Of a stretch of DNA of 25,843 nt, positions 1 to 5,377 are shown in pieces (the first letter of the stretch is position 1; every line of letters starts with the position of its first letter). The notes beneath the pieces are model-generated. The model was not told where the DNA came from, did not search any database, and was given only the letters and a program-made list of their open reading frames with translations. The stretch is from a virus, in the IMG/VR virus record IMGVR_UViG_3300044941_000237, positions 1 through 25,843 of that record; one strand, written 5' to 3'. Made by a program: the position numbers and the translations under genes.

Positions 1-1
1 A

Positions 2-161
2 GGTCATGGTCAAATAAATGGTCAAAATGATGGTCGGCCAATCATTTTTGACCTGGGCCCCCGGTCAGCAAAAAGGGCGGGCGTGCCTGGCAGCGAGCGG
101 GCGCGCGGGCTAGGGCGGGCCAGGCGAAACTGGGCGGGCCAGGGCGCGGGCCGCGCAGGCG
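2..161. repeat. Intergenic module, copy 1
   Basis: This about 160 bp unit recurs at 481-640. It begins with a GGTCA cluster: GGTCA at 2-6, 8-12 and 20-24, GGTCG at 32-36 and inverted TGACC at 49-53, the middle ones set on a 12 bp period. A very GC-rich block follows, and 75-121 is identical base for base to 553-599. The block holds four GGG runs (99-101, 107-109, 113-115, 117-119) that fit a G-quadruplex motif on the plus strand. By analogy with copy 2 it would be the promoter-side region of a leftward gene lying beyond the left edge. That role is inferred. Confidence 0.8.
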
Positions 162-192
162 GGCTGGTCGGTCCGCCCTAACAGATGGATAA

Positions 193-219
193 GAGGGTGG
201 GTCTTATCGACCCACCCTC
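193..219 (-). terminator. Hairpin terminator of leftward gene 230-415
   Basis: A perfect 11 bp stem (GAGGGTGGGTC pairing with GACCCACCCTC) closes a 5-base TTATC loop just past the stop of the leftward gene. The tract after the stem on the minus strand is T-containing but not a clean U-run, so termination may be imperfect or factor-assisted. Confidence 0.6.
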
Positions 220-229
220 CCTGGTAGTG

Positions 230-415
230 TCAGGCCGCCCGCCCGCACACGTACCGGATCTCCCAGGCCAGCTCCTGGAGGGTCGAGTAGTTGTTGGTGT
301 CCGGCCACTGCCCGGTGCGGATCAGTTCCAGATACTGGTCGATCATCTCGGGAGTGCAGCCCAGGGAGATCAGGGTTGCCCGCCACTTGCGGACGCGGTG
401 AATGGTCTTGGCCAT
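230..415 (-). CDS. Short leftward protein, function unknown (61 aa)
   Basis: A 61-residue protein beginning MAKTIHRVRKW, with a basic N-terminus and a mixed helical body containing several Trp and Tyr residues (WPDTNNY, LAWEIRYVC near the C-terminus). No family is recognised. The start is supported by AAGGAG eight bases before the ATG on the minus strand. The stop is followed at once by a strong hairpin, and an AT-rich promoter-like region with an inverted repeat lies upstream, so the gene looks like an independent transcription unit. It sits beside a helix-turn-helix gene read in the same direction, suggesting a regulatory or early phage module. A small DNA-binding or accessory protein is possible, but nothing in the sequence proves it. 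Confidence 0.7.
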   Translation of the reverse strand: MAKTIHRVRKWRATLISLGCTPEMIDQYLELIRTGQWPDTNNYSTLQELAWEIRYVCGRAA

Positions 416-440
416 AGCCAGCTCCTTGGTTGGTGTGTGT

Positions 441-461
441 GTAAGGTCTTATCAACCTTAC
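441..461. promoter_or_regulatory. Inverted repeat in leader of leftward gene 230-415
   Basis: GTAAGGT and ACCTTAC form a perfect 7 bp inverted repeat around a 7-base centre. It lies just downstream of, and touches, the candidate -10 element of the leftward promoter, so it covers the expected transcription start. This placement suits a repressor operator or a 5' leader hairpin. Function is inferred from position only. Confidence 0.45.
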
Positions 462-491
462 ATATAAAATATAAAATAAAGGTCATGGTCA
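459..491 (-). promoter_or_regulatory. Candidate leftward promoter
   Basis: On the minus strand the GGTCA cluster of module copy 2 supplies TTGACC and overlapping ATGACC hexamers, followed by a long AT tract and TATGTA (plus-strand TACATA at 459-464). ATGACC to TATGTA is 16 bp; TTGACC gives a poorer spacing. The same TATGTA hexamer appears in the promoter proposed for the neighbouring leftward gene. Confidence 0.4.
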
Positions 492-640
492 AATAAATGG
501 CCGAAATGATTGGCCGACCGTCATTTTTGACCTGGGCCCCTGGACCACAAAGGGGCGGGCGTGCCTGGCAGCGAGCGGGCGCGCGGGCTAGGGCGGGCCG
601 GCCAGAACCGCCCGGACCCGGGCGCGGGCCGCGCTGGCGG
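481..640. repeat. Intergenic module, copy 2
   Basis: Second copy of the unit at 2-161. The GGTCA cluster is partly decayed: two GGTCA remain at 481-485 and 487-491, while the next two positions read GGCCG. The GC-rich block 553-599 is identical to copy 1 and keeps the four GGG runs (577-579, 585-587, 591-593, 595-597). Similarity fades after about 640. The copy lies between the terminator of the HTH gene and the promoter region of gene 230-415. Confidence 0.8.
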
Positions 641-666
641 CCGCCCCGCCCCTTTAATTAGAGGTT

Positions 667-690
667 GGGGAGAGCTCGAAAGCTCTCCCC
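667..690 (-). terminator. Hairpin terminator of leftward HTH gene
   Basis: A perfect 10 bp stem (GGGGAGAGCT with AGCTCTCCCC) closes a CGAA tetraloop directly past the stop of the leftward gene 701-883. The minus-strand sequence after it (AACCTCTAATTA) has only a poor T-tract. Confidence 0.6.
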
Positions 691-700
691 TTCGCTCCTC

Positions 701-883
701 TTAGCCCTGCCTCTTCAGAGGCTGCGTGAGGACATTCCGGACGTGCTGGTACCGGATACCAAGGATCCTCGAGATATCTCCCCGAGAGACCCCCTGGCTC
801 GCCAGGTAGCGGATCACCGCGCTCTTCGTACCGTGCTGCTTCAGCAGCTCCTCCGCGTTCCACTTCGGATCGGGCTTCTTCAT
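701..883 (-). CDS. Small helix-turn-helix protein (60 aa)
   Basis: A 60-residue protein with a clear helix-turn-helix at about residues 21-52: first helix SAVIRYLASQG, second helix SRGDISRILG, recognition helix YQHVRNVL. The pattern (aliphatic helix, Gly turn, I/L-G-I-x-Y-Q-x-V-R-N) is typical of small phage and plasmid DNA-binding proteins. The start is well supported: AGGAGG lies upstream of the ATG on the minus strand. The gene is divergent from the packaging operon and shares with it a 300 bp region full of inverted repeats, so it is a natural candidate to regulate either promoter. An alternative is a role in packaging-site recognition, since small terminases also carry HTH domains, but a putative small terminase lies next door. 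Confidence 0.8.
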   Translation of the reverse strand: MKKPDPKWNAEELLKQHGTKSAVIRYLASQGVSRGDISRILGIRYQHVRNVLTQPLKRQG

Positions 884-901
884 TTTGGACCTCCTCTATT
901 T

Positions 902-922
902 ATGGGGCATCCCTATCCCCAT
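902..922. promoter_or_regulatory. Inverted repeat ATGGGG/CCCCAT
   Basis: ATGGGG (902-907) and CCCCAT (917-922) form a perfect 6 bp inverted repeat around nine bases. It falls at the expected start point of the leftward HTH-gene promoter, a common place for an autorepressor operator. Confidence 0.4.
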
Positions 923-928
923 GGTTTA

Positions 929-957
929 TACATAAGGGACTTTGGGGGCTTCATCAA
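929..957 (-). promoter_or_regulatory. Candidate promoter of the HTH gene
   Basis: On the minus strand TTGATG (plus 952-957) and TATGTA (plus 929-934) are separated by exactly 17 bp, a fair sigma-70 match. An inverted repeat TTTGGGG/CCCCAAA (941-947 and 958-964) spans the spacer and the -35, and ATGGGG/CCCCAT lies at the start point. Confidence 0.5.
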
Positions 958-997
958 CCCCAAAATCCCCAATGTTTTCAACGGGTTATTAATTTTC

Positions 998-1039
998 GGG
1001 GACGTCCCAGCGGTCCCCCGGGACCCCTGGGAAGTCCCC
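998..1039. promoter_or_regulatory. 42 bp imperfect palindrome between divergent promoters
   Basis: Arms 998-1017 and 1020-1039 match as inverted repeats at 18 of 20 positions around a CC centre. Each arm is built from GGGAC/GTCCC half-sites (GGGGAC at the outside, GGTCCC at the inside). It lies between the leftward HTH-gene promoter and the rightward packaging promoter. It may be an operator array for a dimeric regulator, or a large cruciform or RNA hairpin. It is not followed by a T-tract, so a simple terminator is less likely. Confidence 0.6.
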
Positions 1040-1058
1040 TTCGTACAAAATTATGTTC

Positions 1059-1088
1059 TATAAACCCCTGCCCCAGGCATATAAACCC
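1059..1088. repeat. TATAAACCC direct repeat
   Basis: TATAAACCC occurs at 1059-1067 and 1080-1088, two helical turns (21 bp) apart, just upstream of the packaging promoter. An inverted partial copy (GGTTTATA) is at 923-930 in the leftward promoter. Possible shared regulator sites; function unproven. Confidence 0.35.
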
Positions 1089-1115
1089 GACCCAAACAAT
1101 TAAACAGATTCCCTC

Positions 1116-1144
1116 TTGACATGCTCGAGAGTCTGTAATATACT
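1116..1144 (+). promoter_or_regulatory. Strong sigma-70-type promoter of the packaging genes
   Basis: TTGACA (1116-1121), a 17 bp spacer and TATACT (1139-1144): a perfect -35 and a -10 with five of six consensus bases. The predicted start near 1151 leaves a leader of about 34 bases before the ATG at 1185. Confidence 0.75.
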
Positions 1145-1184
1145 ATACTATATAGAAAAACCCTGCCCACCAGGTCCTCCCCCA

Positions 1185-2123
1185 ATGAACCTGCCTGTTT
1201 ACACGCCCGCCGCAAGAGATATCAGCAAGGTGTCAAGGTTGTCGACATTTCGCGACATCTCCCGCACCTTGCCGACGAACGAATATGGGCTGCCCAAGTT
1301 CTTCTATCGTGCGGATTTGATCCCTGAGGATCTGTTTCTCCGAACGTCCGAAGAGCAGACCAGCCTCCTCGAAGCTGCAGCCATCGACATCAACTACCTG
1401 GAAGGCTTTCCGGCATATGATAACCAAGCTGCCATCTGGTCTCAGATGGAGTTCGAGCCGGATGACGCCTACGCAGCATTCAAGCAATATCTCGCCCAGG
1501 GTCAGTACCAGGGTGTTCGGCGCCTAGAGATCCTGCTCCAGAACAACGAATACCTTCAGCACATCCCCCAGCACTACCGCAGTCTGACCAAGCTCACCGA
1601 GCTGCACACCTACTACTACTGGGCCCCCCGCACAAAGGCCGCCGACCTCTTCGAGCAAGCTGCTCACGCCAAGCTGCGCGAGCGTCGGATCCTCTCGATC
1701 CAGGACAAGCACTTCCTGGAATGTGAGCGCCTGCTTCAAACTCTGAAAAACAAATACTTCGATCGGATCGACCCCGAAACCGGCGAATACATCTGGATCG
1801 AAGAGATGACCCCGAAGGTGGCTCTGGAGTTCCTGGACAAACTGGTCAAAATCCAGCGGATCTCCCTTGGACTGCCGGCCCATGGACTTTCCAATCCTGA
1901 AGACGATGGCATCCAGCGCCATGCGAGTGTGGAAGTCACTCTCAAACAGATCGCCCGCCGGGCAACTGATCCCGAAGCTGCCAACGCGCTAAATGGCGCT
2001 TCTGGCTTCGACATGCTCCTGGCCGATCCCGAAACCGCAATGCTCGCCCAGCAGCTGATCGTCCGCATCAGCTCCGGCGGAGGCAGCAGCGACGGCAGCA
2101 GCGGCGGAGACCGCAACGAATGA
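1185..2123 (+). CDS. Putative terminase small subunit
   Basis: A 312-residue protein placed directly before the large terminase and overlapping it by four bases (ATGA), the usual place for a small terminase. Residues around 70-150 show WSQMEFEPDDAYAAFKQYL, then a basic segment and YYWAPRTKAAD. This resembles the pattern W..E....AY.AF..Y....R...L....W..R...D seen in phage proteins thought to recognise DNA for packaging, though in a divergent form. The C-terminus is a Gly/Ser-rich tail (ISSGGGSSDGSSGG). The reading frame extends upstream to a TTG at 1116, but that TTG is the -35 hexamer of the promoter, so ATG 1185 is preferred; no strong ribosome site precedes it. Assignment rests mainly on position. 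Confidence 0.65.
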   Translation: MNLPVYTPAARDISKVSRLSTFRDISRTLPTNEYGLPKFFYRADLIPEDLFLRTSEEQTSLLEAAAIDINYLEGFPAYDNQAAIWSQMEFEPDDAYAAFKQYLAQGQYQGVRRLEILLQNNEYLQHIPQHYRSLTKLTELHTYYYWAPRTKAADLFEQAAHAKLRERRILSIQDKHFLECERLLQTLKNKYFDRIDPETGEYIWIEEMTPKVALEFLDKLVKIQRISLGLPAHGLSNPEDDGIQRHASVEVTLKQIARRATDPEAANALNGASGFDMLLADPETAMLAQQLIVRISSGGGSSDGSSGGDRNE

Positions 2124-3664
2124 CCACGTTACAGCCCCCTCACACCCGCGACATCGCCCACCCGAGCAAGCTCTCCCCCTTGGCTCGGCATGCAGCAGAG
2201 ACGCTGGCACAGAACTACAAGCTCACGCCCGCAACCCTCTACAGCAAGCTCGACCCCCAGTGGATTGCCAAGGACTTCTTGCTGCGTGCATCTCTCAAGA
2301 TCGCACAGACGATCATCAAGCCGAACGGACGGCTGATTATTAGCTGGCCCCCGCGCCATGGCAAGAGCCGTTTGGCTACTATTGCCACTCCCATCTGGTG
2401 CTTGGAGAACTTCCCCGATCGAGAAATTATCCTGTCGACCTACGGCGACTCCCTCTCGACCGACTTTGGTCGAGAGGTGCGCGATATTTTCAGCGCCAAC
2501 CCGCATCTGCTGAATGAGCGTATCCGCAAAGATGTGAAGTCTGTCGGCAAATTCATGACTACTAAGGGCGGCGGGATGCTCAGTGTTGGTCTGGGAGGGC
2601 CTATCACCGGTAAGGGTGCAGATATCTTCCTGATCGACGACTACATCAAAACTATGGCCGAAGCCCTCTCGAAGACCAAGAGGGATTCTGACTGGGAATG
2701 GTTTACTGGCACGGCATATCACCGTTTGGAGCCGGGCGGATCGATGATTATCATCGCAACCCGTTGGCACCACGACGATCTGGTCGGCCGGATCCTAAAA
2801 CACTTCGGCACTTCAGACGAAGGTGGCGAATGGGATCACATTAAGTTCCAGGCTATTGCGGGCCCGAATGATCCTCTGGGACGTGCTCCGGGCGAACCTC
2901 TGTTCCCGGAACGTTACGACATCGAGCAGCTTGAAGACCGGAAGAAGGTGCTGGGCACACTGTTCTTCAATGCGCTGTTTCAACAGGAGCCTGAATCTGA
3001 CGAAAGCAAGCTTACTGACCGGAACTGGATTGAGATCGTCGATGAAGTTCCGTATTCGGAAGAGCTTGTCTACGCAAGGATCTGGGATTTCGGTGGTGGC
3101 AAAGGCAAAGAAAATGATCCTTCGTGCGGAACTCTGGTGGCTGTCAATCAGAGGACGCAACAAATGTGGGTTCTCGACATCTGGCGCAAGAGAACCACGC
3201 CCGAAACCGTCGAGGCGGCAGTCCAATCGCGAGCAGCAACAGACGGAACCGACACCAAAGTCATCATCGAGCAGGAACCTGGAGCATCGGGCGCTCAAAT
3301 AGTCACACACTATAAGGTAAACGTCCTCCCACAATACAAGGTTGAGGGCGTGACTACGACGACGAATAAGGTGACTCGCGCAATGCCGATGCTGGCGGCG
3401 GCCGAAGCAGGCAAGATCAAGCTCCTGAGGGGGCACTGGAACGAAGAATTTCTGGCAGAATTCGACGGGTTTCCTGCAGGAGACCATGACGATCAGGTCG
3501 ATACAGTCGCAATCGGCTACAACACTCTGCTCAGCAAGAAGCTCCTAAGCCCTGTTTGGGGCCGCAAACCTCCTCGGATCTTCAGCGACAGCACTTCGTC
3601 CACGATCAGAGCTGCAGCTTCTATCCGCGTAACGGGCGCAACCTGGGGCAGAAAATATGGCTAA
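2120..3664 (+). CDS. Terminase large subunit
   Basis: The 514-residue DNA-packaging motor. The ATPase half has Walker A PPRHGKS at 77-83, Walker B DIFLIDD at 168-174 and a coupling motif ATRWHHDD at 213-220. The C-terminal nuclease half has the expected acidic residues: D323 in IWDFGGG, E384 in VIIEQEPG and D455/D457 in GDHDDQVD. PPRHGKS and the overall layout match the Terminase_6 type family of phage large terminases. The length is normal. The start overlaps the stop of the preceding gene (ATGA), implying coupled translation. The enzyme docks on the portal, encoded two genes downstream in most such phages and here next in line after a repeat-filled gap. Confidence 0.95.
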   Translation: MTTLQPPHTRDIAHPSKLSPLARHAAETLAQNYKLTPATLYSKLDPQWIAKDFLLRASLKIAQTIIKPNGRLIISWPPRHGKSRLATIATPIWCLENFPDREIILSTYGDSLSTDFGREVRDIFSANPHLLNERIRKDVKSVGKFMTTKGGGMLSVGLGGPITGKGADIFLIDDYIKTMAEALSKTKRDSDWEWFTGTAYHRLEPGGSMIIIATRWHHDDLVGRILKHFGTSDEGGEWDHIKFQAIAGPNDPLGRAPGEPLFPERYDIEQLEDRKKVLGTLFFNALFQQEPESDESKLTDRNWIEIVDEVPYSEELVYARIWDFGGGKGKENDPSCGTLVAVNQRTQQMWVLDIWRKRTTPETVEAAVQSRAATDGTDTKVIIEQEPGASGAQIVTHYKVNVLPQYKVEGVTTTTNKVTRAMPMLAAAEAGKIKLLRGHWNEEFLAEFDGFPAGDHDDQVDTVAIGYNTLLSKKLLSPVWGRKPPRIFSDSTSSTIRAAASIRVTGATWGRKYG

Positions 3665-3673
3665 AACCACCAA

Positions 3674-3713
3674 AAATCGGCAGAAATCGGCAGAAATCGG
3701 CAGAAATCGGCAG
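3674..3713 (+). repeat. Tandem 10 bp repeat AAATCGGCAG x4
   Basis: Four perfect head-to-tail copies of AAATCGGCAG, a partial fifth unit on the left and AAAA on the right. Together with the adjoining block it fills the non-coding gap between large terminase and portal. The 10 bp period puts short A-tracts nearly in phase with the DNA helix. Confidence 0.9.
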
Positions 3714-3718
3714 AAAAT

Positions 3719-3758
3719 GCGCATTTTTGCGCATTTTTGCGCATTTTTGCGCATTTTC
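3719..3758 (+). repeat. Tandem 10 bp repeat GCGCATTTTT x4
   Basis: Three perfect copies of GCGCATTTTT and a fourth with one change (GCGCATTTTC), directly after the AAATCGGCAG block. AAAATGCGCATTTT at 3714-3727, at the junction, is a perfect palindrome. A fifth GCGCATTTTC lies inside the portal gene at 3808-3817. Phased T5 tracts predict intrinsic bending. Confidence 0.9.
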
Positions 3759-3785
3759 GGCCCGGATTCTATGGAGGTCTGAAAG

Positions 3786-5195
3786 GTGAGTATCATCTCT
3801 CGAATCAGCGCATTTTCTGGCCTATTTGGCACACTTTTTTCAGGAAATCGCGACCTATATGCGACTTTCGGCTATCGAAAAGTCGTCACCTTCATGGATA
3901 TGTACCACAAGTACCTCCGCCAAGACATTGCGGCGAGGGTCGTCGAGGCGGAACCCCATGCGATATGGTCGAATCCTCCTGAGATCGAGTCTTCTACCCA
4001 AGAGTTCGTCATCGAATGGAAGAACCTCCAGCAGCGCCATAATTTGTACACCAGGCTTGCACAGCTGGACAAACTGGTCGGGATCGGCCGATATAGCATC
4101 CTACTGATCGGGCTAGATGATGGTCAGCCACTAGACAAACCCGCTCGCGAGGGGCGCAGACACAGACTCCTCTACCTGCAACCTTATTCCGAAGCTACTG
4201 CAGAGATCCTGCGCTACGAGGAGAATCCGCGCAACCCGCGTTTTGGCAAGCCCACACTATACCGCGTCAGCCCAAACAGAGCCGAAACGATTAACGGTGC
4301 AGCAGTCAGCTCCGTAAGCTCTGTGAGATCGGGCATGCAGATGCTGCCTTTCGAGGTCCACCATTCCAGGGTTCTGCATGTGGCCGAGAACACTCTAGAA
4401 GACGATAGCTTTGGTATCCCGCGCCTGCTGAAAGTCTACAACCTTCTGGACGACATCATCAAGACAGCGGGCGGTTCTGCTGAAACCTTCTGGCTCACAG
4501 CCAATCGTGGAATGCAGGTCGATGTCGACAAGGAGATGGACCTCAAAGCCGACGATGCCGAAGCCCTGAGCGAGGAGATCGACGAATACTTCCACAACCT
4601 GCGTAGGGTGATCCGCACCAAGGGCGTCAAGATCCAGAACCTCGGCTCAGATGTAGCAGACCCCAAAGGAACGTTCAATGTTCTGATCGCTCTGCTGTCT
4701 GGAGCTACCGGCATCCCCCAGCGTATCTTGCTCGGGTCCGAGGCGGGGCAGCTGGCCTCCGAACAAGACCGTGCCAACTGGGCCACGAAGATCGAAGAGC
4801 GCCGGAATTTGTTTGCCGAGCCCATGATCTTGAACCCCTTCGTTCGGAAGATGGTCGAACTGGGCGTCCTTCCTGAGCCTGCAGATCTGACATACAAATG
4901 GCCGGACGCTTTCAAGCAGAACCCGCTAGAGCGCGCTCAGACTTCTGCGCAGCAGGCCCGGAGCCTGGCGAACGTGTCGAAAGCGCTGTCGGACGTCGTC
5001 CCCGTGGTCACCCCCGAAGAGGGGCGTGCAATTATTGGACTCAAAGGAGCCGTTCCAAGCTTCGACGATCGGCGAGACGTCCTTCCGGAGCGCAGAAGGT
5101 CCAGAGACGCCGGTGGAGGCAGCAGAGATAGGCTTGGGGACGGCACCCATCCTGAGCAGAACGCGGAAGATCGGCTCGAGCTCGGAGATAGCTGA
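3786..5195 (+). CDS. Portal protein, DUF1073 family
   Basis: A 469-residue protein resembling the DUF1073 portal family: N-terminal segment TFMDMYHKYLRQDIAARVVE, then LDKLVGIGRYSILLIGLDDG, LLYLQPYSE, a region with GSAETFWLTANRGMQVD, and the clip/stem region GATGIPQRILLGSEAGQLAS. Portals form the dodecameric ring at one capsid vertex through which DNA enters and to which terminase and neck bind. The start is GTG, chosen because GGAGGT lies seven bases upstream and ATG codons further in would remove conserved sequence. The last 45 residues are Arg/Asp-rich and unlike the rest; an alternative frame is also open there. The stop overlaps a possible small gene (TGATG). Confidence 0.88.
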   Translation: MSIISRISAFSGLFGTLFSGNRDLYATFGYRKVVTFMDMYHKYLRQDIAARVVEAEPHAIWSNPPEIESSTQEFVIEWKNLQQRHNLYTRLAQLDKLVGIGRYSILLIGLDDGQPLDKPAREGRRHRLLYLQPYSEATAEILRYEENPRNPRFGKPTLYRVSPNRAETINGAAVSSVSSVRSGMQMLPFEVHHSRVLHVAENTLEDDSFGIPRLLKVYNLLDDIIKTAGGSAETFWLTANRGMQVDVDKEMDLKADDAEALSEEIDEYFHNLRRVIRTKGVKIQNLGSDVADPKGTFNVLIALLSGATGIPQRILLGSEAGQLASEQDRANWATKIEERRNLFAEPMILNPFVRKMVELGVLPEPADLTYKWPDAFKQNPLERAQTSAQQARSLANVSKALSDVVPVVTPEEGRAIIGLKGAVPSFDDRRDVLPERRRSRDAGGGSRDRLGDGTHPEQNAEDRLELGDS

Positions 5196-5356
5196 TGTCA
5201 AATTCCTATCGGCAGGTTAGACATATGCTGCCGGCCAATTGGTCTGGCGGCCAGGCCAACACCCGTAAACGCTGGCACTACTACACTGCGGCCCCCGTTA
5301 AAGGCGGATCCGCAAAAAATCGGAGGCCCATAAAAACCCTCTTGATTTTCTTCTGA
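5195..5356 (+). CDS. Small basic protein coupled to portal (53 aa)
   Basis: An open frame from ATG 5195 that shares one base with the portal stop (TGATG) and has GGAG seven bases upstream, a good arrangement for coupled translation. The product begins MSNSYRQVRHMLPANWSGG and is basic and aromatic (KRWHYY, KNRRPIK), ending in hydrophobic LLIFF. No family is recognised. Its 3' end overlaps the -35 of the promoter for the next gene. It could be a real head protein or a chance ORF. Confidence 0.5.
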   Translation: MSNSYRQVRHMLPANWSGGQANTRKRWHYYTAAPVKGGSAKNRRPIKTLLIFF

Positions 5357-5370
5357 CTCCACTATATAAT
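5342..5370 (+). promoter_or_regulatory. Internal sigma-70-type promoter for head genes
   Basis: TTGATT (5342-5347), a 17 bp spacer and a perfect TATAAT (5365-5370). The predicted start at 5376-5378 falls on or next to the ATG at 5378, so the transcript would be essentially leaderless. It would let the head genes be made independently of packaging genes. Confidence 0.7.
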
Positions 5371-5377
5371 GGTCGCA

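Noticed and set aside
185-496. Rightward 103-codon frame
   Set aside because: Antisense to gene 230-415 and crosses its terminator and promoter; no ribosome site.
665-1063. Rightward 132-codon frame
   Set aside because: It runs antisense to the HTH gene and through promoters, inverted repeats and a terminator; it has no ribosome site.
1116-1184. Upstream TTG start for the small terminase gene
   Set aside because: The TTG is part of the TTGACA -35 hexamer, and this segment contains the promoter itself; ATG 1185 is downstream of the predicted transcript start.
3665-3785. CRISPR-like array
   Set aside because: The 10 bp units are head to tail with no spacers.
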